Positions 1 through 8,067 of a DNA stretch of 64,000 nt are shown in pieces. A model generated the notes under the pieces. It saw only the letters and a list, made by a program, of their open reading frames with translations. It had not been told where the DNA came from and did no database searches. The stretch is taken from assembly GCA_016194705.1 (NCBI GenBank), contig JACQAZ010000047.1, positions 40,394 to 104,393 of the forward strand, written 5' to 3'. Each line of letters starts with the position of its first letter. Positions within the stretch are counted from its first letter, which is position 1. Position numbers and translations under genes: made by a program. Origin of the DNA: Elusimicrobiota bacterium (lineage in GTDB: Bacteria; Elusimicrobiota; Elusimicrobia; UBA1565; UBA9628).

Positions 1-1
1 C

Positions 2-730
2 TACGAGGGCTGGGATAGGAAGCTAGAGCGGCCCGTCGCGGTCAAGATGATGCGTCCGGACCTGGCCCTCTCGGGCAGCGACAGGTCCGCCTTCCTGCGC
101 GAGGCCAAGACCTCGGCCGCGCTGCACCACCCTTTCATCGTCGACATCTACGAGATTCTCGAGGAAGACAACGAGATCTACCTGATCTTCGAATTCGTCG
201 ACGGGCAGACCCTGCAGGAACGGCTCGATCAAAAGGGCCCCTTCAAGGCGGGAGACCTCAAGCCCATCCTCAAGTACGTCTGCGACGCCCTGAGCTTCGC
301 GCACTCCCTGAAGGTCACGCACCGGGACCTCAAGTCGTCCAACATCATGCTGAGCAAGCAGGGCTACGCCAAGGTCATGGACTTCGGCATCGCGCGGCAC
401 ATCAAGGACACGGCCTCGCGCAAGACCAAGCTCGACACCTCCGGAACCTTCCCCTACATGGCCCCCGAGCAGGAGATGGGTAAGTTCGACCTGCGCTCCG
501 ACATCTTCGCGCTCGGCGTGACGGCCTACGAACTCTTGACCGGCGAGCTTCCCTACCGCGGCCCGAATTTCTACCTCCAGAAGGAGAAGAAGGAGCGCCG
601 GCCGCTCGTCGAGCTCGCCGCCGACGCGCCGGGGGAGCTCGTGGCCGCGGTCGACCGCTGCCTGGAGTTCCAGGCCGACGACCGGTTTCAAAGCGTCGCC
701 GACTTCGCTCGCGCGATCGGAGAGGCGTGA
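2..730 (+). CDS. Serine/threonine protein kinase, 5' end outside the window
   Basis: Partial eukaryotic-type (Hanks) Ser/Thr kinase; the reading frame is open to the window edge, so the N-terminal glycine-rich loop is missing. Visible in order are the VAVK strand with the ATP-binding lysine (about residue 15 of the fragment), the catalytic loop HRDLKSSN, the DFG metal-binding motif and the APEQ motif ending the activation segment, followed by a normal C-lobe. It phosphorylates Ser/Thr on unknown partners. The stop codon is one base before the start of the next gene, so the two are almost certainly co-translated and the downstream cyclase-like membrane protein may be a partner or substrate (inference). 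No membrane segment or sensor domain follows the kinase domain here. Confidence 0.93.
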   Translation, partial: YEGWDRKLERPVAVKMMRPDLALSGSDRSAFLREAKTSAALHHPFIVDIYEILEEDNEIYLIFEFVDGQTLQERLDQKGPFKAGDLKPILKYVCDALSFAHSLKVTHRDLKSSNIMLSKQGYAKVMDFGIARHIKDTASRKTKLDTSGTFPYMAPEQEMGKFDLRSDIFALGVTAYELLTGELPYRGPNFYLQKEKKERRPLVELAADAPGELVAAVDRCLEFQADDRFQSVADFARAIGEA

Positions 731-731
731 T

Positions 732-1853
732 ATGCCCGCATTGCTGCTCGCCGGAATCTCGAGCGCGGGCGAGTCCTCGCCCGCCAAGACGACGAGCGGC
801 CCCGCGCTGGCCGGGATGCCCGAGATCCTCCTCGATGGCCTGGCCAAGTCGCACGGCGGCGCCGTCCTGCGCTCCGAGCCCGACGCCTGCCTCATCAGTT
901 TCGCCTCGACCGCCGCGGCGCTGACCTGCGCCCTGGCCGCCCAGCGGCGATTTTGCGACTACAACCGCGACAAGGCGGACGACAAACTCGCCCTCGTGCG
1001 CCTGGCCCTCCATTGGTCGGGGTCCAGCAACGGGGGAGCTCCGACGCAGCGCGAGGCCAAGATGCTCTCGCTGATGCTGGACGTCACCCCCCCGGGCCGC
1101 GTTTTCGTCTCTCGCCCGATTTTCACGCAGAGCCACGGCTCCCAGGCCTGCGCTTTCATACCGCTGGGCATCGAGTACTTCAGCGGGCTCGAGGATCCCC
1201 TGGATCTCCTCGAGGCCGTGGCCGTCGCGGGCGCCGTCCATACGTTGGCGCCGGTCTTCACGGGAACCGGTCCCTCCGCCCCGCTGCGCGCGACGATGGC
1301 CCCGGAGGCGGCGGTCGCGCCCGCGCCTTCGGGCCCTCAAGTCCCCGTGTTCGAGGCGCTGCGCTCTCCGCTGGGGCTGGCCGCTGCCGTCGGGGCATCC
1401 GTGCCGCTTTATCTCTTGGGAGCCGGCCTCATGCTCGTCCTATCGCCGCTGGAGCTGCTGGACTATCTCTTCCACACGGCGGGGCACGTCCTCTTCGGCC
1501 TCTCGGGCAGCGAGAACGCGGCCGCGATCGGAGCCCTGGTCCTGCAGGCTGGAGCGCCACTGGCGGTTTTCGCCCATTACTGGCTGCGCTCCAAGGCGCT
1601 GCCGGCTCAGGCCGCGCTGTTCTGGCTGGGCCAGAGCCTGCTGAGCATCGGAGGCCATCTCGGCGCCGCGGGGGGAGTCGAGGTGGAGACCTTCGCCGCC
1701 TGCGTCAAGAACGACGGGATCGCATTGGCCCGCGCGGTCGGGTGGCTTGCGCGCTACAACTCATTGGCGCACCTCACAGCCTTTCTGGGCTGCGCAGCGA
1801 TGGCCGCGGCGCTCGCCGAATTCTGGGTCCACCTCAGGCGGGACGCGACTTAA
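732..1853 (+). CDS. Degenerate class III cyclase-like domain protein with C-terminal membrane helices
   Basis: 373 residues. Residues about 35-150 resemble the second half of a class III nucleotidyl cyclase: HGGAVLRSEPDACLISF corresponds to the HGG..KxxGD..L..F stretch, and PPGRVFVSRPIFTQ to the usual PGxIlvSe segment. The first metal-binding aspartate region is absent and GD is replaced by EP, so catalysis is unlikely; a regulatory pseudocyclase is more plausible. The C-terminal half holds four hydrophobic segments (about 215-240, 250-280, 290-315, 345-365). The start lies one base after the kinase stop. The pairing with an eukaryotic-type kinase suggests a signalling module, but ligand and output are unknown. 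Confidence 0.7.
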   Translation: MPALLLAGISSAGESSPAKTTSGPALAGMPEILLDGLAKSHGGAVLRSEPDACLISFASTAAALTCALAAQRRFCDYNRDKADDKLALVRLALHWSGSSNGGAPTQREAKMLSLMLDVTPPGRVFVSRPIFTQSHGSQACAFIPLGIEYFSGLEDPLDLLEAVAVAGAVHTLAPVFTGTGPSAPLRATMAPEAAVAPAPSGPQVPVFEALRSPLGLAAAVGASVPLYLLGAGLMLVLSPLELLDYLFHTAGHVLFGLSGSENAAAIGALVLQAGAPLAVFAHYWLRSKALPAQAALFWLGQSLLSIGGHLGAAGGVEVETFAACVKNDGIALARAVGWLARYNSLAHLTAFLGCAAMAAALAEFWVHLRRDAT

Positions 1854-1990
1854 GGCCAAACGCGCCGGTACCTGATCTCGGGGAGGTGATGCCTGGGCCT
1901 TGAGAGCGGCGCGAGCTCGAGCGGCTTGAGGTCTCGCCCGCGCGGCGGCTTGCGCATGCGCCTGGGCTTGACGGCGTTTTTCTTCCTCAT
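1850..1990 (-). CDS. Tiny highly basic protein, 46 residues, apparently leaderless
   Basis: ATG at 1990 opens a 46-codon frame rich in Arg, Lys and Pro (MRKKNAVKPRRMRKPPRG at its start). It is unrecognised. It is called because a near-consensus promoter points directly at it: TTGACA (2025-2020), 17-base spacer, TACACT (2002-1997), then six bases before the ATG, which places the predicted +1 on the start codon. The longer in-frame start at 2068 would lie upstream of the promoter and is rejected. The basic composition could suit RNA or ribosome binding, but this is inference. Its end overlaps the end of the cyclase-like gene by 4 bases (convergent). Confidence 0.45.
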   Translation of the reverse strand: MRKKNAVKPRRMRKPPRGRDLKPLELAPLSRPRHHLPEIRYRRVWP

Positions 1991-1996
1991 AATCGC

Positions 1997-2025
1997 AGTG
2001 TAGCCCCGGCCCCTTGCGCTGTCAA
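1997..2025 (-). promoter_or_regulatory. Sigma70-type promoter for the 46-residue ORF
   Basis: TTGACA at 2025-2020 and TACACT at 2002-1997 with exactly 17 bases between; the ATG at 1990 is where transcription would start. Confidence 0.6.
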
Positions 2026-2050
2026 GGGGGAAACGATGGTTGTCAAGGGT

Positions 2051-2079
2051 TTGAAGATCGCGGGGCAATATCGTTTAAT
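2051..2079 (+). promoter_or_regulatory. Promoter for the TauE-like gene
   Basis: TTGAAG (2051-2056), 17-base spacer, TTTAAT (2074-2079), then five bases to the ATG at 2085; it implies a leaderless or nearly leaderless transcript. Confidence 0.5.
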
Positions 2080-2084
2080 CAGGC

Positions 2085-2447
2085 ATGCCGATCGCGCTTG
2101 GCTACATCCTGCTCGGCCTGTTCTCCGGAGCCGTCAGCGGCCTCATCGGCATCGGCGGCGGCGTCGTCATCGTGCCCTGCCTCGTCCTGCTCTTCGGGCT
2201 CTCCCAACAGCAGGCCCAGGGGACCACCTTGGCGCTGCTGATCCCGCCGATCGGCATCCTCGCGGCCTGGACCTACTACAAGCAGGGCTTCGTCGACGTC
2301 AAGATCGCGGGCCTGATCTGCCTCGGCTTCGTCTTCGGCGGCCTGCTCGGCGCCAAGCTCGCGGTCGGGCTCTCCAACGAGGTCCTGCGCAAGGTCTTCG
2401 GCTCGGCCCTGCTGTTGATCGCGCTGAAGATGATCTTCGGCCGCTAA
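2085..2447 (+). CDS. Half-size TauE/SafE-family membrane permease
   Basis: 120 residues with four hydrophobic segments and the typical N-terminal glycine-rich run GLIGIGGGVVIVP of the TauE/SafE (sulfite/organosulfonate exporter) family. Full-length members are about 250 residues built from two such repeats, so this protein is a single repeat and would have to work as a dimer or with another half. The start at 2085 is supported by a promoter whose -10 box ends five bases upstream, and there is no Shine-Dalgarno. The stop overlaps the stop of the convergent BNR-repeat gene. The substrate cannot be told from the sequence. Confidence 0.8.
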   Translation: MPIALGYILLGLFSGAVSGLIGIGGGVVIVPCLVLLFGLSQQQAQGTTLALLIPPIGILAAWTYYKQGFVDVKIAGLICLGFVFGGLLGAKLAVGLSNEVLRKVFGSALLLIALKMIFGR

Positions 2448-5400
2448 TCGGACTGGGCGGCCTTCCAGTCGGACTCGGAGAGGGCCTTCAGGGCGCCCAG
2501 CTTCCTCGCCGCCAGCTTCTCGTTGAGGAGCCCCAGCGTCTTGCCTGAGAGGCTCGCGAACTCGCGCACGACGTCGTCGAGCTCGCGGCCGAGGGCCGCG
2601 GCGCGCGCCGTCTGGGAAGCCGTCGGGCGGCCGTCGTAGCCGTTGACGTCCCCGTAGAGGTTCGCGAGGAACTCGCGCAGGCGCTCCTCCCCCGTGATCA
2701 TGCCGCCTTCCTTGGTCGCCACGATCTTGGCGCGGATCGCGTCGAGGTCGGCGGCCAGTCCGGCCAGGGGCTTCTCCAGCTCGTCGCCGGGCCCGAGCTT
2801 GGCCGAGAGGACCTTCGCCTGGTCGCGCAGGGCGACGACGGCGTCGACGGCCCAACTCATGTGATTGAGCATGCTCGCCAGCTTCTCGACCAAGGCGAAT
2901 TGGGCCTTGCGGTCCTCGACGGTGTACTTCGCGCGCGGGTCCATGACGACCTTGAGCCGCGCCGTATAGACCTTGTCGCCCTTGGTCATGCGCACGGTGT
3001 AGACGCCCGGCAGGACGCGCGGGCCGATGGTCGCGCTTCCGGCCGCGCTCGCCGCGGGAGGCACGCGCGGCGGCTTGAGGTGCATCGACCAGGAGGCGCG
3101 GTTGACGCCGCGATGCTTCGCGCTGGCCACGGTGTCGACCGGCACGCCCTTTCCGTCGAGGATCTCGAGCTTGAGGTCGCCGAAGATGTGGCGCCCCTTT
3201 TGATAGTACGGGATGTCGGCCCCGTCCCCGCGATTGGGACCGTTGAATGAGTTCTCGCCCTCGGACCAGCCGCCGCTGGTCTCCATGCGCTGCACGGCCG
3301 GGGGGATCGGCAGGAAGGCCGCGTCCCGGCTCAGAAGCTGCGGAGTCAGGGAGCGCCAGGGCGAGACGTCGTCGATGATCCAGATGCCGCGGCCGTGGGT
3401 CGCGAGGATCAGGTCCGACTCGCGCGGGTGCACGACGATGTCGTGGACCGCCACCGCCGGGAAATGGCCTCCTTGATATTGCGCCCAATGGCGCCCGGCG
3501 TCGACGCTGATCCAAAGGCCGAACTCCGTCCCAAGATAGAGGAGGTCGGGATCGACCGGATCCTCCGTGATGACGTGCGCCCAGCCGCGCACGCCGCTCT
3601 CCTGGACGCCCAAGGGGCTCCAGGTTTTGCCGAAATCGGAGGTCTTGAAAAGGTACGGCTTCATGTCGCCGTAGCGGTGGCGATCGACGGTGGCGTAGGC
3701 CGCGCCCTCTTTGAACCGGCCGGCCTTGAGCGAAGTGACCCAGGGGGCCGAGCCGACGCCCTTGATGTTCGCGGTCAGGTCGATCCAGCGCTTGCCCGCG
3801 TCGTCGGTCCGCCATACTTTTCCGTCGTCGGTGCCGGCCCAGATCAAGCCGGGCTTCTTGGGTGACTCCGAGATCGCGTAGAGGCTCGTGTTCATCTCGG
3901 CGGCCGAGTTGTCGATGGTCACGCCGCCCGACTCTTCCTGCTTCTGCTTCTCCGGGTCCTTCGTGCTCAGATCGGGCGAAATGCGCTCCCAGGACTGGCC
4001 GTGGTCGCGCGAGCGGTACAGGAACTGGGCGCCGATGTAGATCGTGCCCTTCTCATTGGGGCTCAGCGCGATCGGGGTGTTCCAGTTGAACCTCAGCTTC
4101 TTCTCGCCGTACAGCGGGTACGGCGTGACGGCGCGCGTCTCGTGCGTGCGGCGGTTGACGCGGCCGATGGCTCCGCCCTGGTACTCGGCGTAAAGATAGT
4201 TGGAATCCGAGGGGTCCACCCAGGTCCAGAAGCCGTCGCCGCCGTAGATGTTCTCCCAGCGCGAGTTCGAGACGCCGCCCGGAAAGGACGAGTCGCCGAC
4301 CCAGGAGCTGTTGTCCTGCAGGCCGCCGTAGACTCGGTAAGGGTCCTCGCCGTCGGCGCTGACGTGGTAGAACTGCGAGATCGGAAGATTGAGGAAATGC
4401 TCCCAGCGCATGCCGCCGTCGAGGCTGCGCCAAAGCCCGCCATCGTCGCCGGCGAGGATGGTGTTCGAGTTCTCCGCGTCGATCCAGACGTCATGGAAAT
4501 CGCCGTGCGCGTTGCCGGAAACCGCGCTGAAGCTGCGCCCGCCGTCCACGCTCATCAGCAGGAGCATGTCGACCTTGAAGACCTTGTTCTCGTCGGCGGG
4601 ATCGACGATGAGGTTTCCGAAATAGAAGGGACGCCAGACCATGTATTGGCTCGCGTCGAGCTTGCGCCAGTTGAGGCCTCCGTCGTCCGACCGGAACAAG
4701 GCGCTCGCCTTCGACTCGATCATCGCGTAGACCGTCGAGGGCTTTCCGGGCGCCACCGCCAGAGCGATGCGTCCGTAGGGCTTCTCGGGCAGGCCCTTGG
4801 CGTTGGCCTGGGCCAATTCAGTCCAGGTGTCGCCTCCGTCAGTCGACTTGAATAGGCCGCTGCCCGGGCCGCCGGAGCGGAAGGTCCAGGCCTGACGCCG
4901 GAAATCCCAAAGAGCGGCGTAGAGGGTCTTGGGTTCCTTCGGGCTCATGGCCAGCATCGCGCAGCCCGTCGAGCCGTTCGCGCCGCCGAGGACCTTCTTC
5001 CAGGTCTTTCCGCCTTCGACTGTCTTGTAGACGCCGCGCTCGGCGCTGTCGTCCCAGAGATGGCCCGTGGCGCAGGCCCACACGGTGTTCCCGTCTTTCG
5101 GGTCGACGATGATCTTGGCGATGTGCTCGGAGTCTTTGAGTCCGGCGTTGTCCCAGTTCTCGCCCCCGTCGACGGACTTGTAGATTCCGTCGCCGACGGA
5201 CACGCTGTTGCGCAGCCACGATTCGCCGGTTCCGGCCCAGATCGTCTTGGGATTGGTCGGGTCGATGGCCAGCGCGCCGATCGACTGCACCGGCTGGTTG
5301 TCGAAGACGGGCTTGAAGATCGACCCGCCATTGACCGACTTCCAGACCCCGCCGCTGGCCGCTCCGGCGAAAACCGTCAGCCGGCCGCCCTCCTTGATCG

Positions 5401-5542
5401 CCGCGACCGCCGAGACCCGGCCGCTCATCTGGGCCGAGCCGATATTGCGCGCCGGCAGGCCCGAGATCGTCCCCGCGTCGAACTTGACCGGCGCCTCGGC
5501 GCTGGAGAGGACGGCGCCCAGCAGAAGGGAGGCCAAGATCAT
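2444..5542 (-). CDS. Large secreted VPS10/sortilin-type BNR-repeat protein
   Basis: 1032 residues with an N-terminal signal peptide (MILASLLLGAVLSSAEA). The body contains many BNR/Asp-box repeats of the form S.DGG..W (for example KSVDGGENW, KSTDGGDTW, RSLDGGMRW, KTSDFGKTW), the hallmark of sortilin-like beta-propellers, ending in THGRGIWIIDD, which is typical of the roughly 1,000-residue bacterial 'VPS10 domain/glycosyl hydrolase' family. The C-terminal 250 residues form a beta-rich then helical tail. It should act outside the inner membrane; no enzyme activity is established for the family. Its ATG overlaps the stop of the upstream LolA-like gene (ATGA), so the two form an operon. Confidence 0.88.
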   Translation of the reverse strand: MILASLLLGAVLSSAEAPVKFDAGTISGLPARNIGSAQMSGRVSAVAAIKEGGRLTVFAGAASGGVWKSVNGGSIFKPVFDNQPVQSIGALAIDPTNPKTIWAGTGESWLRNSVSVGDGIYKSVDGGENWDNAGLKDSEHIAKIIVDPKDGNTVWACATGHLWDDSAERGVYKTVEGGKTWKKVLGGANGSTGCAMLAMSPKEPKTLYAALWDFRRQAWTFRSGGPGSGLFKSTDGGDTWTELAQANAKGLPEKPYGRIALAVAPGKPSTVYAMIESKASALFRSDDGGLNWRKLDASQYMVWRPFYFGNLIVDPADENKVFKVDMLLLMSVDGGRSFSAVSGNAHGDFHDVWIDAENSNTILAGDDGGLWRSLDGGMRWEHFLNLPISQFYHVSADGEDPYRVYGGLQDNSSWVGDSSFPGGVSNSRWENIYGGDGFWTWVDPSDSNYLYAEYQGGAIGRVNRRTHETRAVTPYPLYGEKKLRFNWNTPIALSPNEKGTIYIGAQFLYRSRDHGQSWERISPDLSTKDPEKQKQEESGGVTIDNSAAEMNTSLYAISESPKKPGLIWAGTDDGKVWRTDDAGKRWIDLTANIKGVGSAPWVTSLKAGRFKEGAAYATVDRHRYGDMKPYLFKTSDFGKTWSPLGVQESGVRGWAHVITEDPVDPDLLYLGTEFGLWISVDAGRHWAQYQGGHFPAVAVHDIVVHPRESDLILATHGRGIWIIDDVSPWRSLTPQLLSRDAAFLPIPPAVQRMETSGGWSEGENSFNGPNRGDGADIPYYQKGRHIFGDLKLEILDGKGVPVDTVASAKHRGVNRASWSMHLKPPRVPPAASAAGSATIGPRVLPGVYTVRMTKGDKVYTARLKVVMDPRAKYTVEDRKAQFALVEKLASMLNHMSWAVDAVVALRDQAKVLSAKLGPGDELEKPLAGLAADLDAIRAKIVATKEGGMITGEERLREFLANLYGDVNGYDGRPTASQTARAAALGRELDDVVREFASLSGKTLGLLNEKLAARKLGALKALSESDWKAAQSD

Positions 5543-6273
5543 TTCTTCTCCGGCGCCTGAGGCATCTTGAAGTCGGAGTCTTCGATCGCCGCGTCGGCCT
5601 CGACGGTCTCGATGGTTGACTTGCCCAGCAGCTCCGGATCACTCTTGCCGCCGCTGGCGAACGAGAACGGGAAGTAGACGCCCGCGACCTTCTTGTAGGA
5701 GCCGATGCTCTGCGCGCTCTCGTGCACCGCGCCGCGGATGAACTGCTGGGTCTCGGTCCGGATCTCGAGGAAGGTGTCGGGATCGAGGAAGAAGTAGATG
5801 ATGTCGCCGTTTTTGAGGGTCAGCTTCAGGCGGTAGGCGTCGTCGCCGTCAACTTGGTCGTGGCCCAGGTACTCGACGCGGCTGCCCTTTTGCTTGTAGT
5901 CGACGAGATGGCCGTAGAAATCCGAGTCTTCCTCGAGGTCGCGCAGTTCGGCCTCGCCGACGAGCTCGGGGTCCTTGCGCCCCTCGAACGGCGAGATCTT
6001 CCAGCCCACCGCTCCGTCGTACGCGCGGATCTCGGTCATGCCCTGCATCGTGAAGGTGTTGCGCAGCTTGCCCGCGGCGGTGGCCTCTTGACCGAACTTC
6101 GCCTTGAAGCCGCCGTTCTGGTAGCGGCCGGTCACGCGCAAAGTCTTGATCGCCTTGATCTTGTCGACGCCGCCCTTGGCGGCGAGGTTCTTGGCGACGA
6201 GCTCCTCGGCCGTTTGAGCTGCGGCCGCGCACGACAAGAAGAGGAGAAGAGCGCCCCACGGCATCCTGTTCAT
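5539..6273 (-). CDS. LolA-like periplasmic lipoprotein-carrier-fold protein
   Basis: 244 residues with a cleavable signal peptide (MNRMPWGALLLFLSCAAAAQ). The remainder reads as a beta-strand-rich LolA/LppX-type fold: LVAKNLAAKGGVDKIKAIKT followed by repeated strands ending in YFFLDPDTFLEIRTE. This architecture is known from outer-membrane lipoprotein-sorting proteins; whether it carries lipoproteins or another lipid is not known. It is first in an operon with the VPS10-like protein (4-base overlap). A TAAAAT box lies nine bases before the ATG, divergent to the promoter of the next gene. Confidence 0.75.
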   Translation of the reverse strand: MNRMPWGALLLFLSCAAAAQTAEELVAKNLAAKGGVDKIKAIKTLRVTGRYQNGGFKAKFGQEATAAGKLRNTFTMQGMTEIRAYDGAVGWKISPFEGRKDPELVGEAELRDLEEDSDFYGHLVDYKQKGSRVEYLGHDQVDGDDAYRLKLTLKNGDIIYFFLDPDTFLEIRTETQQFIRGAVHESAQSIGSYKKVAGVYFPFSFASGGKSDPELLGKSTIETVEADAAIEDSDFKMPQAPEKK

Positions 6274-6301
6274 AAGGTGCCAATTTTACAATAATTATCG
6301 G

Positions 6302-7534
6302 GTGAAACGCGCCATCCTTCTGGCCGCATTCATCTCGGGCTGCAGGCTTCCTTTATGCGCCCAGGAGATGGAGATGCAGGGCGCCCTAGGACCGTATCCG
6401 ATGGCACGCGCCGCTTCGGGGACGAGCTGGCAGCCCGACTCGACCCCTCACGACGGCCTCCATGTCATGACGGATCATTGGATGCTCATGCTGCACGGCT
6501 GGGCGAACCTCGTCTACGATCGGCAGGGCGGCCATCGCGGAGGGGAGAAGTTTTTCAGCACGAGCATGCTGATGGCCATGGGCCAAAGAGCTCTCGGACC
6601 CGGCACGCTCGGTCTGCGGACCATGGTCTCCCTCGATCCCGCGATGGGCTCGTTCGGCTATCCCCTCCTGCTGCAGACCGGGGAAACCTCCAACGGCCGC
6701 GAGCCGCTCGTCGACCGCCAGCACCCTCACGACCTCTTCATGGAGCTCTCCGTCTCTTACAGCGTCAATCTCAACGACGAGAACTCGGTCTTCGGCTACT
6801 TCGGCTGGCCGGGAGAACCGGCGCTCGGTCCCCCGGTCTTCATGCACCGCTTCTCCGCAGAGGAGTTCCCGTCGGCCCCGATCTCGCACCACTGGCTCGA
6901 CTCGACGCACGTCTGCGAAGGGGCGGCGACTCTGGGCTATGTCTGGAAGGACTTGAAGGCCGAGGTCTCAGGATTCCGCGGGCGCGAGCCGGACCAATAC
7001 CGTTGGGACCTCGAGCAGCCCAATCTCGATTCGCCCGCCGCCCGATTATCTTGGAATCCGGACCGCGATTTGGCGCTTCAGGCCAGCTTCGCTCACCTGC
7101 ACAGCCCCGAGGTGCTCGAGCCCGAGGTCGACCAGAACCGCGTGACGGCGTCGGCGAGCTGGAACGGACGCTGGGACGGCGAGCCTTGGCAGACGACCTT
7201 CGCTTGGGGACTCAACATGAACCGCCCCGGGAACTACCTCGACGCCTTTCTGTTGGAAGCGACTCTCGAGTTCCGGAAGAAGCACACGCTGATGGGCCGC
7301 GTCGAGCGCGTCGACAAGGACGAGCTCTTCACGGCGGGCGAGTTCCGGGACCACTTCCCGTTCACGGTCAACGCGCTGAGCCTGGGTTATCTCTACGACT
7401 TCCTTGCCATGGAGCACGCCAAGCTTGGGGCCGGAATCCTCGGCACGGCGGACCTGCTGCCCCTGTCGCTGACGCGCTCCTACGGGCATACCCCGCTCTC
7501 GCTCATGGTCTGGCTGCGGGCCAAATTGATATAG
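6302..7534 (+). CDS. Secreted outer-membrane-type protein of unknown function
   Basis: 410 residues, GTG start at 6302 chosen because TACAAT (6287-6292) ends nine bases before it. The N-terminus is a signal peptide. The mature part is rich in alternating aromatic/hydrophobic strands and conserved-looking histidines (HDGLHVMTDHWMLMLHGW, DRQHPHDLFMEL, ISHHWLDSTH), consistent with an outer-membrane barrel or a metal-interacting surface protein. Similar His-rich proteins occur near metal-resistance genes, but no such genes are adjacent here, so no function is assigned. It may be co-transcribed with the following thioredoxin, although a separate -10 box exists for that gene. Confidence 0.7.
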   Translation: MKRAILLAAFISGCRLPLCAQEMEMQGALGPYPMARAASGTSWQPDSTPHDGLHVMTDHWMLMLHGWANLVYDRQGGHRGGEKFFSTSMLMAMGQRALGPGTLGLRTMVSLDPAMGSFGYPLLLQTGETSNGREPLVDRQHPHDLFMELSVSYSVNLNDENSVFGYFGWPGEPALGPPVFMHRFSAEEFPSAPISHHWLDSTHVCEGAATLGYVWKDLKAEVSGFRGREPDQYRWDLEQPNLDSPAARLSWNPDRDLALQASFAHLHSPEVLEPEVDQNRVTASASWNGRWDGEPWQTTFAWGLNMNRPGNYLDAFLLEATLEFRKKHTLMGRVERVDKDELFTAGEFRDHFPFTVNALSLGYLYDFLAMEHAKLGAGILGTADLLPLSLTRSYGHTPLSLMVWLRAKLI

Positions 7535-7541
7535 TGTCCTT

Positions 7542-8054
7542 ATGCGGATGCCCCGTTGGACCAGGCGCCCTTGGGTCAAGGCCGTCTGCGCCGGCGGACT
7601 TCTCTTGGCGACGGGGCTGATCCTGGGCCGGTTCTCCAAGCCCTCAGGCGAGTTCTCCGATTTCTGGAACCGGCTGGATCGGGCGGGCCCGTCGCCGGCC
7701 GCGCGCTCCCTGGCCTCGTGCCCGACCCCGAAGTGCCTGACGGTTTACGTGGCCCCTTGGTGCGGCTACTGCCGCGCGGCCACTCCCAGCATCATCGCCT
7801 TGCGCGCCTACCTCAAAAAGCACGGCGTGCACACCGACATCATCGTGGGCATGGACCGCCCCAAGGCGCTGGCGGCCTACGCCAAGGTCTTCGGCCCGGA
7901 CACCGTGCTCGACGAGGACGGAGCCCTGGCCCAAGGCGGCGTGCCCCATTTCTACGTGACCGACAAGAGCGGATCGCTGCTGCAGGAGCAGGCCGGCGTC
8001 CCGCAGGGGATCGCGGATCCCAAGGAGTTCGCCTCGCTCTTCGGCCTGCCGTAA
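7542..8054 (+). CDS. Membrane-anchored thioredoxin-fold protein
   Basis: 170 residues: a basic N-terminus, one membrane segment (about residues 14-31), then a thioredoxin fold with VYVAPWCGYCRAATP, giving the redox motif C-G-Y-C, and a cis-proline segment GGVPHFYV. This should be a periplasm-facing thiol-disulfide protein. A TATAGT box (7530-7535) ends exactly six bases before the ATG, predicting a leaderless transcript. Alanine dehydrogenase follows 13 bases after the stop with its own Shine-Dalgarno, so the two are probably co-transcribed, though a functional link is not obvious. Confidence 0.85.
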   Translation: MRMPRWTRRPWVKAVCAGGLLLATGLILGRFSKPSGEFSDFWNRLDRAGPSPAARSLASCPTPKCLTVYVAPWCGYCRAATPSIIALRAYLKKHGVHTDIIVGMDRPKALAAYAKVFGPDTVLDEDGALAQGGVPHFYVTDKSGSLLQEQAGVPQGIADPKEFASLFGLP

Positions 8055-8067
8055 GGAGAGAAACAAC

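Noticed and set aside
23..895. 290-codon minus-strand frame opposite the kinase
   Set aside because: High-GC antisense shadow; the plus-strand kinase has all expected catalytic motifs.
2079..3815. 578-codon minus-strand frame at the end of the BNR-repeat gene
   Set aside because: It is the out-of-frame shadow of the BNR-repeat protein, with extreme Arg/Gly/Ala content and no motifs; the true frame shows clear Asp-box repeats.
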